Shown: in pieces, positions 7,865 to 17,090 of the stretch
How the letters are laid out: each line of letters opens with the position of its first letter
How positions within the stretch are numbered: position 1 is the stretch's first letter
Source: Chloroflexota bacterium
GTDB taxonomy: Bacteria; Chloroflexota; Anaerolineae; Anaerolineales; VGOW01
NCBI GenBank assembly: GCA_016213135.1
Contig: JACRBQ010000080.1
Coordinates: forward strand, 1-37,385
Direction: 5' to 3'
Length of the DNA stretch: 37,385 nucleotides
Made by a program: the position numbers and the translations under genes
Notes under the pieces: generated by a model
What the model saw: only the letters and a program-made list of their open reading frames with translations
The model's database searches: none
What the model was told of the DNA's origin: nothing

Positions 7865-8764
7865 CTAATTTCTTTTTTGCAGCCGATCGCGCAAGAGAAT
7901 GGCGAGCGCGTTGGCCGACAGGAGCACCACCAGCAGGAGGACGATGCCCGCCGCCGCCAGGTTGCGGAAGTCGGCTTGCGGGCGCGAAGTCCAATTGAAA
8001 ATTTGAATGGGCAGGACGGTGAAGGCGCTCATCGGCCCGTCGGGCAGGAAGGCAATGTAGGTCAGCGCGCCGATGGTGATGAGCGGGGCGGTCTCGCCGA
8101 TGGCGCGCGAGAGCGCCAGGATGGCGCCGGTGAGGATGCCCGGAAAGGCCATGGGCAGAACCGTATGCCACACCGTCTGCCAGCGCGTGCCGCCCAGCGC
8201 CAGCGAGGCGTGTCGCAGAGAGGGCGGCACGGCGCGGATGGCTTCGCGCGAGGCGATAATGATGGTGGGCAGGACGAGCAGACTCATGGTGAGCGCGCCC
8301 GCCAGCAGACTGCGCCCGAGGCCCAGCGTGCGCACAAAGATGCCGAGGCCGAGCAGGCCGTACACGATGGACGGCACGCCGGCCAGGTTGGCGATGTTAG
8401 TCTGGATGAGGGTCGTGATCCAGTTGCTCGGCGCGTACTCTTCGAGATAGATCGCGGCGGCCAGGCCCACCGGAAACGAGAACAGCGCCGTCAGCGCCAC
8501 CAGCCACAGCGAGCCGGCGAGCGCCGAGAGGACGCCCGCCGCTTCCGGCTTGCGCGACGGGAAACTGGTGAGGAACTGCCAATCCAGCCAGCCCCGACTC
8601 TTGGCCAGGACATCCACGATCAACACGGCCAGTACCACCAGGCCGACCATCGCCGCCAGCAGGCACAGGGCGGCAAAGACCCGGCCCCAACGTTTGCGGC
8701 CGGCGAGTTGTCGCCGAAAACCAGCCGTTTGGAGTTTGAAGTTGGGAGTTGGGAGTTGACTCAC
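7865..8764 (-). CDS. pstA: Phosphate ABC transporter permease PstA
   Basis: Membrane permease subunit of the high-affinity phosphate importer. From a GTG at 8764 the product is 299 residues with six membrane segments and the inner-membrane EAA-loop region [19 protein letters not shown]. The PstA landmark segments [15 protein letters not shown] and [16 protein letters not shown] are both present. The GTG overlaps the pstC stop (GTGA), a normal coupling arrangement. Its first dozen codons are translated 7-bp tandem repeat (8727-8761), which gives the odd N-terminus [13 protein letters not shown]; a later start is possible, but none has a better ribosome site. Confidence 0.93.
   Translation of the reverse strand: MSQLPTPNFKLQTAGFRRQLAGRKRWGRVFAALCLLAAMVGLVVLAVLIVDVLAKSRGWLDWQFLTSFPSRKPEAAGVLSALAGSLWLVALTALFSFPVGLAAAIYLEEYAPSNWITTLIQTNIANLAGVPSIVYGLLGLGIFVRTLGLGRSLLAGALTMSLLVLPTIIIASREAIRAVPPSLRHASLALGGTRWQTVWHTVLPMAFPGILTGAILALSRAIGETAPLITIGALTYIAFLPDGPMSAFTVLPIQIFNWTSRPQADFRNLAAAGIVLLLVVLLSANALAILLRDRLQKRN
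8727..8761. repeat. 7-bp tandem repeat forming the pstA start
   Basis: Five 7-bp units read on the plus strand GTTTGGA, GTTTGAA, GTTGGGA, GTTGGGA, GTTGACT. The tract lies inside the predicted pstA reading frame and touches the pstC stop codon. Confidence 0.88.
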
Positions 8765-9720
8765 TGATACACCTGCCGATATTTCGCCAGCACGCGCTGG
8801 CTGATCAGGTTTAACACGAACGTCATGATGAAGAGCAGCATGCCCACCGCGAAGATGGTTTTGAACTCGGTGCTCTGCTGCGGGTTGTCGCCCAGGCTCA
8901 CGCGGGCGATGTAGGCCGTCATCGTCTCCATCGCCTTGAGCGGATTGAATTGCAGAGTGGTGCTCTGTCCGGCGGCGATGAGCACTATCATCGTCTCGCC
9001 GATGGCGCGGGAGATGGCGAGGATGAACGCGGCCACGATGCCCGACAGCGCCGCCGGGACGACGGTGCGCAGGGTCACGTCGAGTTTGGTTGCGCCCAGC
9101 CCATAGGCCGCCTCGCGCAGGGCGTTGGGCACGGCGCTCATCGCGTCCTCGCCCAGCGACGACACCAGCGGGATGATCATGACGCCCATCACGATTCCGG
9201 CGCTCAAGGCGTTGAACACTTGCGCCTGGGGCCAAACCTGCCGCAAAAGCGGCGTGACGAAGGTGAGCGCGAAGTAGCCGTAGACCACCGTGGGCACGCC
9301 GGCCAGAATTTCGAGCAGGGGCTTAAGCACGCGGCGCGTGTTGCGGCCGGCGTATTCGCTCAGGTAGATGGCCGCCAGCAGGCCCACCGGCAGGGCGATC
9401 AGCATGGCCGTGACCGAGACGATGGTCGTGCCGGCCACCAACGGCAGGACGCCGAAGCTCGGCGGGTCGAAGAGCGGCGTCCACACCCGGCCCAGCAAAA
9501 AGTCGGCCAGTGGAACGGCGCGCAAGAACTCAAACGCCTCGAACACCAGCACGCCGATGATGCCCGCCGTCGTCAAGATTGAAACGGCGGCGCACAGGAA
9601 CAGCGCGCCCGCGATGGCACCTTCACTGATGCGCCTCCGGACCGTGCCGGTCAGGGCCGGCGGCGCAGGCGAAAGGGTATTGACGGCTTCTGGCAGAGCG
9701 CCCATTGGCTGAACGTCCAT
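8761..9720 (-). CDS. pstC: Phosphate ABC transporter permease PstC
   Basis: Membrane permease partner of PstA. The 319-residue product has an N-terminal hydrophobic helix ([19 protein letters not shown]), five more membrane segments, and PstC landmarks: [19 protein letters not shown] near residue 145, the EAA-type loop [21 protein letters not shown], and [15 protein letters not shown]. The start is placed at ATG 9720, with GGGAG about 9 nt upstream; a TTG codon directly precedes it. It follows pstS across an 85-bp gap containing a strong hairpin, and overlaps the pstA start. Confidence 0.95.
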   Translation of the reverse strand: MDVQPMGALPEAVNTLSPAPPALTGTVRRRISEGAIAGALFLCAAVSILTTAGIIGVLVFEAFEFLRAVPLADFLLGRVWTPLFDPPSFGVLPLVAGTTIVSVTAMLIALPVGLLAAIYLSEYAGRNTRRVLKPLLEILAGVPTVVYGYFALTFVTPLLRQVWPQAQVFNALSAGIVMGVMIIPLVSSLGEDAMSAVPNALREAAYGLGATKLDVTLRTVVPAALSGIVAAFILAISRAIGETMIVLIAAGQSTTLQFNPLKAMETMTAYIARVSLGDNPQQSTEFKTIFAVGMLLFIMTFVLNLISQRVLAKYRQVYQ

Positions 9721-9749
9721 CAAGTCAGTCTCCCAGATTCAGAACGGCA

Positions 9750-9778
9750 GGCCGGCCCGGTAGTTATCCGGGCCGGCC
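9750..9778 (-). terminator. Hairpin between pstS and pstC
   Basis: A perfect 11-bp inverted repeat (GGCCGGCCCGG and CCGGGCCGGCC) with a 7-nt loop sits between pstS and pstC. No U-run follows, so it is more likely a processing or attenuation element that keeps pstS transcript above pstCAB, as is common for binding-protein operons, than a full terminator. Confidence 0.65.
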
Positions 9779-9805
9779 GAGAGCCTTGCTCCCAACGAGC
9801 AGGCC

Positions 9806-10759
9806 TCACTTGAGATACGCGGCCAGCTTCGCCACAGCGGCATCGTAGACATCCTGTGGCACGGCCACGTAGCCGACCTCGTCCACGAGCTGCGAGGCCG
9901 CAGAGATGTAATAGTTGACGAACTCTACCACCTCGGGGCGCTCCAGCGAGGCCTTCTTCACATAGACGTACAGCGGGCGCGAGAGCGGCGCGTACACACC
10001 CTGATTCACCGTATCGAACGACGGGGCCACACAGCCCTTGCCGCCGTCAATTTGCACGGCCGTGAGTTTGTCTTGATTCTCGATGTAGTACGCCAGGCCG
10101 AAATAGCCGAGGGCGTTGGCGTCGCCGCTCACGCCCTGCACCAGCACGTTATCGTCCTCGCTGGCGGTGAAGTCGGCGCGCGACTGTTTGGCCTTGCCGT
10201 TCACCACCTCGGTGAAGAAGTCGAACGTGCCCGAGTCGGTGCCGGGGCCGTACAGGGTGAGGGGTTGATCGGGGAAGGCCGGGTCAACCTGATTCCAGTT
10301 GGTGACGGTGCTCCCCGTGTCCCAGATGGTCTTGAGTTGTGCAATGGTGAGGCAGGCGGCGAAGGTGTTGGCCGGGTTGACCACCACGGTCAGGCCGTCT
10401 AGGCCAACTTGAAACTCTTCGTATTCGATGCCCGCCGCGGCGCACGCTTCCTTCTCGCTGTCTTTGATGGCGCGGGAGGCGTCCGAGATGTCGGTCTCGC
10501 CGTTGCAGAATTTCTTGAAACCGCCGCCCGTGCCGGCGATGCCGACGGTGATCCTGACGTCGGGCCGGGTCTTGCCGAACTCTTCGGCCACCGCTTCGGT
10601 GATGGGGTAGACGGTGGATGAGCCGTCAATGGCGATGTCGCCCGACAACTGAGTCTGCGCGATGGGCTGAGGGGCGGGGGCGGCTCCGCCGCAAGCGGCC
10701 AGGAACACGGCGGCCACAGCGAGGGCAGAGGTTGCTACCGGTAGTTTCGAACGTAACAT
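9806..10759 (-). CDS. pstS: Phosphate-binding lipoprotein PstS
   Basis: Extracytoplasmic phosphate receptor for the PstCAB importer. The 317-residue product starts at the ATG at 10759, preceded by AGGAGACGAAGTTAC, and has a lipoprotein signal ending in FLAAC with Cys near residue 23. Phosphate-binding segments are visible: [39 protein letters not shown] and [16 protein letters not shown]. The C-terminal [10 protein letters not shown] is also family-typical. It heads the transporter genes, and the upstream region has a candidate PHO-box-like repeat. A longer frame to 10837 exists but lacks a ribosome site. Confidence 0.96.
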   Translation of the reverse strand: MLRSKLPVATSALAVAAVFLAACGGAAPAPQPIAQTQLSGDIAIDGSSTVYPITEAVAEEFGKTRPDVRITVGIAGTGGGFKKFCNGETDISDASRAIKDSEKEACAAAGIEYEEFQVGLDGLTVVVNPANTFAACLTIAQLKTIWDTGSTVTNWNQVDPAFPDQPLTLYGPGTDSGTFDFFTEVVNGKAKQSRADFTASEDDNVLVQGVSGDANALGYFGLAYYIENQDKLTAVQIDGGKGCVAPSFDTVNQGVYAPLSRPLYVYVKKASLERPEVVEFVNYYISAASQLVDEVGYVAVPQDVYDAAVAKLAAYLK

Positions 10760-10854
10760 GTAACTTCGTCTCCTTTGGAAATGAATCTTGAGTCGGTCGG
10801 CGTTTTGGTTGAGTGAAATGTACCCGCGCCGGGTCAAGCCATTCCCAAATCGGC

Positions 10855-10870
10855 GTTAAGTTCGTTTAAC
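10855..10870 (-). promoter_or_regulatory. Candidate PHO-box-like operator upstream of pstS
   Basis: On the minus strand this reads GTTAAACGAACTTAAC: two TTAA cores 10 bp apart that also form an imperfect palindrome. It lies about 95 bp upstream of pstS, where a PhoB/PhoP-family regulator would be expected to bind direct repeats spaced about 11 bp. Placement and spacing fit; the exact site is inference. Confidence 0.35.
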
Positions 10871-10877
10871 CATCGAA

Positions 10878-10907
10878 GGGCGCTCTTCGACTGCGCTCAG
10901 AGCGCCC
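10878..10907. terminator. Hairpin downstream of phoR
   Basis: A perfect 9-bp inverted repeat (GGGCGCTCT and AGAGCGCCC) with a 12-nt loop begins 9 bp beyond the phoR stop on the minus strand. It may stop the phoBR transcript before pstS. Its loop TCGACTGCGCTC resembles a widespread dispersed palindrome, so it may be a mobile repeat serving as a terminator. Confidence 0.5.
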
Positions 10908-10915
10908 GGCCCCAA

Positions 10916-12094
10916 TCAGGCGGGCGAGGCCGCCGGGAGCAAAAAATGAAACACGGCCCCACGGCCCGGGCCGTCGCTCTCGGCCCAAATGCTGCCGCCG
11001 TGCGCTTCCACAATGTGCTTGGCAATGGCCAGCCCCAGCCCGGTGCCGCCGGAGGCGCGGGATCGGTCGGCGCGGTAAAAGCGCTCGAAGATGCGCTGCA
11101 GGTCGGCGGCGGCGATGCCTGTGCCCGTGTCGGCGATTTCCACCTCCACCCAGTCGCCATCGGGCGCTTCACCGTTGGGGCGACGGGCGGCGCGCAGTGA
11201 AACGCGCCCCCCGGCCGGGGTGAATTTGATCGCGTTGTGCAGCAGGTTCAACACCACCCGCTCCACTTGCGGCGGATCGATCAGCGCGCGCAGCGACTCG
11301 GCGCTCTCGATGGACACGGCGATCTGTTTGCGCGCCGCCAGATCGGCCAGCCGCCGGACGGGGGCTTCGAGCGCGGGGCGCACGGGCGCGGGCACGAGGC
11401 GCATCACGATCTGGCCGGACTCGATCATCGAGAGGTCGAGCAGTTCCTGCGCCAGTTGCGAGAGGGCTTCGGTTTCGATGGTGATTTTGTCGATGATGCT
11501 CTGAGCCACCTCGGGCTTTTGACCGGCGGGGCTGTTGAGGGTGTCGGTGAGCAGGCGGATGGCGGTGAGCGGGGTGCGGAGTTCGTGCGAGATGTTGGCG
11601 ATGAAGTCGCGGCGGGCGCGGCCCAGCCGTTGCAGTTCCGACACGTCGGCCAGGGCAATGACCACACCCCCGGCAAAGGCGGCGGCGCGGGCGCGAAAGG
11701 TGCGCCCGCTGATGAAGAGCTGGCGGTCGAGGTCGTCGCGCGCGCCGCCGGCCTCGAGGGCGTCGGCGGCGAGGCGGTCAATTTCGTGCTGGCGGGTGAC
11801 GGTGATGAGGCTGGGGCGCGCTTCGGGCAGCGGGCCGAAGAGCGCCTCGGCGGCGGGGTTGAGAGGGAGGACGGTGTGATCGGCTGTGCATACCAGCAGA
11901 GCTTCGAGCGCGGCCTCGCCCATGGCGGTCACGCGCCGGCCCACTTTGTCCTGGCTGTAGCCGAGCAGGGCCAGTTCGGCCATGCGCTGTTTGGCCTGGG
12001 CCAGGGTGGCGGCGGCCTCTTGCCGCGCCCGGTAATACTGCCACCCCAGCCAGAGGAGGGCGAGGAAGAGGACGAGAGTGAGTAACCATTCCAT
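10916..12094 (-). CDS. phoR: PhoR-like sensor histidine kinase
   Basis: Predicted membrane sensor kinase for the phosphate regulon. From ATG at 12094 the product has 392 residues: one N-terminal transmembrane helix (residues 2-18), a short coiled segment, a PAS-like region at about 55-155, then the phospho-acceptor H-box FIANISHELRTPLTAIRLL with His170, an N-box VVLNLLHNAIKFTPAGG, and G-boxes DTGTGIAAADLQRIFERFYR and GGTGLGLAIAKHIVEAHGG. With only one helix and no large extracytoplasmic domain it probably reads transporter state through Pst/PhoU, as PhoR does. The frame continues 13 codons upstream, but those codons are 7-bp repeat sequence. It lies 83 bp downstream of phoB. Confidence 0.88.
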   Translation of the reverse strand: MEWLLTLVLFLALLWLGWQYYRARQEAAATLAQAKQRMAELALLGYSQDKVGRRVTAMGEAALEALLVCTADHTVLPLNPAAEALFGPLPEARPSLITVTRQHEIDRLAADALEAGGARDDLDRQLFISGRTFRARAAAFAGGVVIALADVSELQRLGRARRDFIANISHELRTPLTAIRLLTDTLNSPAGQKPEVAQSIIDKITIETEALSQLAQELLDLSMIESGQIVMRLVPAPVRPALEAPVRRLADLAARKQIAVSIESAESLRALIDPPQVERVVLNLLHNAIKFTPAGGRVSLRAARRPNGEAPDGDWVEVEIADTGTGIAAADLQRIFERFYRADRSRASGGTGLGLAIAKHIVEAHGGSIWAESDGPGRGAVFHFLLPAASPA

Positions 12095-12103
12095 TGGAAT
12101 GAC

Positions 12104-12176
12104 GAACTTCAAACTCCAAACGTCAAACTTCAAACGGCCCTTTTGGGAGTTTGAAGTTTGAAATTGGGATTTGGAA
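12104..12176. repeat. 7-bp repeat tract with long hairpin between phoB and phoR
   Basis: Units such as AAACTTC/AAACTCC/AAACGTC on the left and GTTTGAA/GTTTGAA/ATTGGGA/TTTGGAA on the right keep a 7-bp step. The halves face each other, and the inner part forms a perfect 13-bp stem (12123-12135 with 12149-12161) with a 13-nt loop GGCCCTTTTGGGA. In the phoB-phoR transcript this could reduce phoR expression. Confidence 0.85.
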
Positions 12177-12177
12177 A

Positions 12178-12861
12178 TTATCCCTCAAACCTATACCCCA
12201 CGCCGCGCACGGTGGTGATGCGGGCGGGCTGCGAGGGGTCGGCTTCGATTTTCTCGCGCAGCCAGCGGATGTGCACGTCCACGGTGCGGCTGTCGCCGAC
12301 GAAGTCGTAGCCCCACACTTTTTGCAGCAGCAGGTCGCGCGTGAGCACCGCCCCGGCGTTGCGCATCAGCTCGGCCAGCAGATCAAATTCCTTGTGCGTG
12401 AGCTTGAGTTCTTCGCCGTGGTGAGCGGCCCGGCGGGCAATGAGGTCGAGGGTCAGGCCGGCGACTTCCAACCGGTCGCGGGCCGGGGGCGGGGCGGCGC
12501 TGGCGGCCCGGCGCAGGGCGGCGCGCACGCGGGCCAAAAACTCGCCCAAGCCAAAAGGTTTGACGATGTAATCGTCGGCGCCGCTTTCGAGGCCGATGAT
12601 CTTGTCCACTTCGGTGCCGCGGGCGGTGAGCATGAGGATGGGCGCCGGCGAGCTTTTGCGGATGAGGCGGCACAGGGAGAGGCCGTCGAGCCTGGGCAGC
12701 ATCACGTCCAGCACCACCAGGTCAAAGGCGGCGGCGCGGCTGGCGGCCAGCCCGGCCTCGCCGTCTTCGGCAGTGGACACGTCGTAGCCCTCAGCCTGCA
12801 GGTTGAGGGCCAGCATGTCGCGCACCACGGCTTCGTCTTCGACGATGAGAATGGAGGTCAT
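12178..12861 (-). CDS. phoB: PhoB-like response regulator (OmpR family)
   Basis: DNA-binding response regulator, probably phosphorylated by the adjacent PhoR-like kinase and acting on the pst genes. The 227-residue product has a receiver domain with the acidic pocket VEDE, phospho-acceptor Asp52 in VVLDVMLPRLDG, the Thr in MLTARG and Lys in YIVKPF. An OmpR-type winged helix follows at about residues 130-225, with LTHKEFDLLAELMRN, the recognition-helix stretch RTVDVHIRWLREKIE and the ending TVRGVGYRFEG. The -10 box TATAAT ends only 9 bp before the ATG at 12861, so the mRNA would have almost no leader. Confidence 0.93.
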   Translation of the reverse strand: MTSILIVEDEAVVRDMLALNLQAEGYDVSTAEDGEAGLAASRAAAFDLVVLDVMLPRLDGLSLCRLIRKSSPAPILMLTARGTEVDKIIGLESGADDYIVKPFGLGEFLARVRAALRRAASAAPPPARDRLEVAGLTLDLIARRAAHHGEELKLTHKEFDLLAELMRNAGAVLTRDLLLQKVWGYDFVGDSRTVDVHIRWLREKIEADPSQPARITTVRGVGYRFEG

Positions 12862-12869
12862 CGAAGGCG

Positions 12870-12875
12870 ATTATA
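12870..12875 (-). promoter_or_regulatory. -10 box TATAAT directly before phoB
   Basis: The minus strand reads TTGCACTATAATCGCC and then reaches the phoB ATG 9 bp later. The usual start point about 7 nt after the -10 would leave a leader of only one or two bases. No convincing -35 is seen; activation by a bound regulator is possible. Confidence 0.5.
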
Positions 12876-12988
12876 GTGCAAGTGGGGTTAAGAATTGTGA
12901 CTCTGCCGGGTTTTACTGGAAAAGAGTATTGGGACACAGACACTTGCATCCCTTCGGGACACGCAAGTGCGGTGTGCACGCAGATTTT

Positions 12989-13032
12989 CGCAGATAAAAA
13001 TCAAAATCAGAGTACAACAGCGTTTATCTGCG
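12989..13032. repeat. Inverted repeat in the divergent phoB/ABC gap
   Basis: Arms CGCAGATAAA and TTTATCTGCG, perfect over 10 bp, flank 24 nt of A-rich sequence. A second CGCAGATTTT copy precedes the left arm. It looks like a small dispersed palindromic element rather than a gene. The rest of the 270-bp gap holds the two divergent promoters and no open frame I can support. Confidence 0.55.
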
Positions 13033-13113
13033 TCCAAATTTCCCGCCCGAGGCCGCAGAGCCGGATTTTCACGCCGGCCAGGTCGGCCAGGCCGGCCGTC
13101 CCGCAGGGCCGCG

Positions 13114-13122
13114 TGCTATAAT
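13114..13122 (+). promoter_or_regulatory. Extended -10 promoter for the ABC exporter pair
   Basis: The sequence TGCTATAAT combines TGn with a consensus TATAAT. A start near 13129 would place the GTG at 13133 almost at the 5' end and the ATG at 13154 about 25 nt in. No -35 is obvious, as expected for an extended -10. Confidence 0.5.
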
Positions 13123-13153
13123 CCCTCGCCTCGTGCCCTCCGTCGCAGCTCCC

Positions 13154-14929
13154 ATGTCGGTTTCCGAATTCGCAGTTCAACACAGCTTCCAAAGCGACCA
13201 ACGCTCGCCCGGGCGCTGGGTGATCTCGCACGCCTGGCGGCACAAGTGGATTGTGGCCATGGCCGTGGCCGGGGCGTTTGGCAACGCGGCCCTGGCCTCG
13301 GCGCCGGCTGTGCTTATTGGCGTGGCCTTCAACGCGGTGCGCCGGTCGCCGCCCGATATGAAGCAGGTGACCTCGGCGGCGGTGTGGATTGTGGCCTCGC
13401 AGTTGGTGCGCGCGGTGCTGCAACTGGGCCGCAACTTTGGCGCCGAGATATTGGGCCAGCGGCTGGAGCGCGACATCCGCGCCGAGTTGTACGCCAGCCT
13501 GCTGGGCAAGAGCATGACGTTCCACGGGCGGCACCCGGTGGGCGATATTCTGGCCCGGGCCACCAACGACGTGCGCGAGATCAACCTCATGTTCAACCCC
13601 GGCATCAACATCGTGGTGGGGTCGGCCATGTTTTTGCTCATGCCGCTGGCGCTGGCTCCGGTGTTCCACTGGTCGCTGTTCGCCGCGCCGCTGTTCTTCT
13701 GTGTGACGTATGCGCTAGCCTTGCGCGCCTATTTGCGTGAGCTGAACCCGGTGGCCGATTCCATACGGCGGAACTTTGGCGCAATGAACGCCGGGCTTTC
13801 GGAGGCGCTGGATGGAATCGAAACGGTGAAGGGCGCGGCGCAGGAGCCGCAGGAGATCGACCGCTTTGAGCGCAACGCCGGCGCTTACCGCGATGCCACC
13901 GTGCGCCAGGGCGACATCGAGGCGCGGTTTCTGCCGCTGCTGCTGCTGGGCATCACCGAAACAGCGGGCTTTTTGCACGCGCTGCTGCTCTACCGCGCCG
14001 GGCTGATCGACGTGGGGCAGGTGGTGGCGTACATCAGCCTGCTGCAATTGTTCGGCTTTCCGGCGTTCGTCTCGCTGTTTGCCTATTCGCAGGTGGCCAC
14101 CGGGCTGGCCGGCGCCCGCCGCATTCTGTCGCTCATCGTCACCCAAACCGAGTTGGACGAAAACACACACGGCCACGCCGCGCCGATGCAGGGGGCCATC
14201 GAGTTCCGCGACGTGTCCTTTGGCTACGCGGCCGAGGCGCCGGTGGTGAGCGGCATTTCGTTTTCGGTGCAGCCGGGGCAAACCGTGGCCATCGTCGGCC
14301 AGACCGGATCGGGCAAAAGCACGCTGGTCAAATTGATCAACCGCATTTACGACGCCTCCGGCGGCAGCGTGCTGGTGGACGGGGTGGACGTGCGCGACTG
14401 GCAGCTTGAGTCGCTGCGGCAGCAGATTTCGATCATCGAGCAGGACATCTTTTTGTTTTCGCGCACAGTAGGGGAAAACATTGCCTTTGGCGCGCCGGGG
14501 GCCACCCAGGCCGACATCGAGCGCGTGGCCCGCGACGCGCAGGCGCACGACTTCATTACGGGATTCAACGCCGGCTATCAGACGGTGATCGGCGACCGGG
14601 GCGTGACGCTTTCCGGCGGGCAGCGGCAGCGGCTGGCGCTGGCGCGGGCCTTCCTCACCAACCCGCGCATCCTCATCCTCGACGATTCGACCAGCGCGAT
14701 TGATTCGGCCACCGAGGATCAAATTCAGCGGGCCATCGAACGCGCCGCCGAAGGCCGCACCACCATTTTGATCACCCACCGGCTGTCGCAAATCCGCTGG
14801 GCCGACCAGATTGTGGTGCTGCGGCAGGGCGCCGTGGCCGCCGTGGGCGACCACCCGACGCTGATGCGCGAGTGCGAACCTTACCGGCGCATCTTCACCC
14901 GCTACGAAGCTTTGGAAAGCAAAGCGTAG
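13154..14929 (+). CDS. Heterodimeric ABC exporter, subunit with degenerate Walker B
   Basis: Type IV ABC exporter half-transporter: six membrane helices over about residues 30-320 followed by an ATPase domain. Visible motifs are Walker [11 protein letters not shown]-loop [10 protein letters not shown], a canonical signature [15 protein letters not shown] and Walker [13 protein letters not shown]. The residue after the Walker B Asp is Asp, not the catalytic Glu, which marks the degenerate-site subunit of heterodimeric exporters such as the TM287/TM288 type. The next gene, 14 bp downstream, supplies the partner. The first ATG at 13154 is used; a GTG at 13133 in the same frame is equally possible given the promoter. 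The exported substrate is not evident: multidrug or lipid are the usual options. Confidence 0.9.
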   Translation: MSVSEFAVQHSFQSDQRSPGRWVISHAWRHKWIVAMAVAGAFGNAALASAPAVLIGVAFNAVRRSPPDMKQVTSAAVWIVASQLVRAVLQLGRNFGAEILGQRLERDIRAELYASLLGKSMTFHGRHPVGDILARATNDVREINLMFNPGINIVVGSAMFLLMPLALAPVFHWSLFAAPLFFCVTYALALRAYLRELNPVADSIRRNFGAMNAGLSEALDGIETVKGAAQEPQEIDRFERNAGAYRDATVRQGDIEARFLPLLLLGITETAGFLHALLLYRAGLIDVGQVVAYISLLQLFGFPAFVSLFAYSQVATGLAGARRILSLIVTQTELDENTHGHAAPMQGAIEFRDVSFGYAAEAPVVSGISFSVQPGQTVAIVGQTGSGKSTLVKLINRIYDASGGSVLVDGVDVRDWQLESLRQQISIIEQDIFLFSRTVGENIAFGAPGATQADIERVARDAQAHDFITGFNAGYQTVIGDRGVTLSGGQRQRLALARAFLTNPRILILDDSTSAIDSATEDQIQRAIERAAEGRTTILITHRLSQIRWADQIVVLRQGAVAAVGDHPTLMRECEPYRRIFTRYEALESKA

Positions 14930-14943
14930 GGCCGGGCTGACTC

Positions 14944-16815
14944 ATGGCAGCCATTTTTGACGCGCTGGACACCGAGGCTTACGACCGGCAATACACCGAT
15001 TCGCAACTACTGCGCCGCATCGCCTCGTACATGTCGCCGCAGCGCCGGCGGATCATCGGTGTGGCGCTGTTCACCACCGGGGTGGCGCTCATCGACGTGG
15101 TGCAGCCGTTTGTGATGGCCCGCGCCGTGAACGCCCTGGCTCAGCGCCCCTCGCTGGTGTTCATCTTCGGCGTCGTCGCCATCATCCTTTTAAGCCGTGT
15201 GTTCTCGTGGCTGCTCAATTATTTCCGCCGCCGCCTCTCCGCCCGGGCCATCGGCGATCTGGTGATGGGCCTGCGGCTCGACGCCTTCCGCGCCGCCGCC
15301 GGGCACGACCTGTCGTTTTACGACGAGTTCAAAACGGGGCGCATCCTCAGCCGCATCACCTCCGACACGCAGGATTTCGCGCAGACCATCACCCTGATCA
15401 CCGATTTGTTCAGCCAGATTCTTGTCATCGCCATCCTGTCGGCGGTGCTGTTGGCCATCGAATGGCGGCTCACCCTGATGTTGCTGGGGTTCGCGCCGCT
15501 GGTGGTGCTGCTGGCCCTCAGCTTCCGGCGGCTGGCCCGCTTCGTCACCCGGCAGGGCACGCGGGCCATGGCCAACGTCAACGCCGCCATCCGCGAAACC
15601 ATCGCCGGCATCGTCATCGCCAAAAACTTCCGGCAAGAGCGCACGGTGTACGACGAATTCACCGCGGTCAACGCCCAGTCGTATGCCATCAACCTGCGGC
15701 GCGGCTTCGTGCTCTCCAACCTGTTCCCGGTGCTCAACGGGCTGGCCGGCGTGGGCACGGCCACCCTCGTTTACTTTGGCGGATTGAGCGCGGCGAAGGC
15801 TGTCGTGTCGGTGGGCAGTTGGTATCTGTTCATCGCCAGCCTCGACCGCTTCTGGTTCCCGCTCACCAACCTCGCGGCCTTTTGGAGCCAGTTCCAGGCC
15901 GGGTTGAGCGCCGCCGAGCGCGTGTTTGCCCTCATCGACGCCGAGCCGCGGGTGGCGCAAACCGACCCGCAGCCGGCGCCGGCGCTGCGCGGCGACATCA
16001 ATTTTGTGAACATGGGCTTCACCTATGCGGCCACCCGGCAAGAGACGGTGCTGGCCGATTTTTCGCTGCACGTTCGCGCCGGAGAAAGCGTGGCCCTGGT
16101 GGGCCACACCGGCGCGGGCAAATCGTCGATCGCCAGGCTCATCGCCCGCTTTTACGAATTCCAGCGCGGGCAACTGCTCATCGACGGGCGCGACATCCGC
16201 GCCTTTGACCTCGCCTCCTACCGCCGCCAGTTGGGCATTGTGTCGCAGGCCCCCTTCCTCTTCGAGGGCACCGTGGCCGACAACATCCGTTATGCCCGCC
16301 CGGCCACCCCCGACGCCGACATTGAAACGCTGGCCCGCAAAGTGGGCCGCGGCGACTGGCTGGAGGCCCTGCCCGACGGCCTGAACACGCAGGTGGGCGA
16401 GCGCGGCGCGCATCTTTCCATGGGCCAGCGGCAATTGGTGTCGCTCATGCGCGTGCTGGCGCAAAAGCCGGCCATCTTTATTTTGGACGAGGCCACTGCC
16501 AGCGTGGACCCGTTCACCGAATCGCAAATACAGGAAGCGCTCGATCTCATCCTCGCCCACAGCACCTCCATCCTCATCGCCCACCGCCTCAGCACCGTGC
16601 GCGCCGCCGACCGCATCATCGTGCTCAAGATGGGAACCATCATCGAAGAGGGCAACCACACCGGCCTCATGGCGCAGGACGGCCACTACGCCGAGCTATA
16701 CAACACCTACTTCCGCCACCAATCGCTCGAAGCCATCAACGCCTACGGCAGGCTGCGGGCGCGGGGCGCGGCGACACCCGCTGGCGCAAAAGGCGATTGT
16801 CAGCCAAAGCCTTGA
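14944..16815 (+). CDS. Heterodimeric ABC exporter, catalytic subunit
   Basis: Partner half-transporter, 623 residues, with six membrane helices over about residues 35-320 and an ATPase domain. Motifs are Walker A GHTGAGKSS, Q-loop GIVSQAPFLFEG, Walker B IFILDEATASVD with an intact catalytic Glu, and switch His in IAHRLSTV. Its ABC signature is LSMGQRQL rather than LSGGQ. The altered signature of this subunit pairs with the Asp-type Walker B of the upstream subunit, so both defects fall in the same composite ATP site. The last 25 or so residues (from RLRARGAATPAG) look unlike the family and run into an old ABC fragment read in another frame; the original C-terminus is probably near the SLEAINAYGRL segment. 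Confidence 0.9.
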   Translation: MAAIFDALDTEAYDRQYTDSQLLRRIASYMSPQRRRIIGVALFTTGVALIDVVQPFVMARAVNALAQRPSLVFIFGVVAIILLSRVFSWLLNYFRRRLSARAIGDLVMGLRLDAFRAAAGHDLSFYDEFKTGRILSRITSDTQDFAQTITLITDLFSQILVIAILSAVLLAIEWRLTLMLLGFAPLVVLLALSFRRLARFVTRQGTRAMANVNAAIRETIAGIVIAKNFRQERTVYDEFTAVNAQSYAINLRRGFVLSNLFPVLNGLAGVGTATLVYFGGLSAAKAVVSVGSWYLFIASLDRFWFPLTNLAAFWSQFQAGLSAAERVFALIDAEPRVAQTDPQPAPALRGDINFVNMGFTYAATRQETVLADFSLHVRAGESVALVGHTGAGKSSIARLIARFYEFQRGQLLIDGRDIRAFDLASYRRQLGIVSQAPFLFEGTVADNIRYARPATPDADIETLARKVGRGDWLEALPDGLNTQVGERGAHLSMGQRQLVSLMRVLAQKPAIFILDEATASVDPFTESQIQEALDLILAHSTSILIAHRLSTVRAADRIIVLKMGTIIEEGNHTGLMAQDGHYAELYNTYFRHQSLEAINAYGRLRARGAATPAGAKGDCQPKP

Positions 16816-16984
16816 GTCGCTGCAGGCCACGCGCATTGTCATCGCCCATCGCCTCAGCACCATCCTCCACGCCGATCATATTTACGTGCTGGCCGCCGGC
16901 CGGGTGGTGCAACACGGCGCCTACGCCGAACTGGCCGGCGCCGAGGGCATGTTCCAGAGCCTCATCCGGCGGCAGATTATTTAG
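16784..16984 (+). pseudogene. C-terminal remnant of an NHLM-type bacteriocin ABC exporter ATPase
   Basis: A 66-codon open stretch, in a different frame from the gene it overlaps, encodes AQKAIVSQSLESLQATR, then IVIAHRLSTILHADHIYVL, then AAGRVVQHGAYAEL and a closing LIRRQII stop. This is the post-Walker-B tail (D-loop flank, switch His and C-terminus) of peptidase/NHLM-type leader-peptide exporters. Everything upstream, including Walker A, signature and membrane domain, is absent. It is best read as a decayed fragment joined to the end of the exporter gene, either by deletion or by illegitimate recombination between two ABC genes. Confidence 0.65.
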
Positions 16985-17090
16985 GCCTCCATTCTCAACC
17001 GGGCAACCCCTGTGGCTACAGGTACGAAGCCTCGCCTCACCTCACGCCGCTCCCCATCTGTGCATTACAGCAGATTTCTCTTTGATGTAC

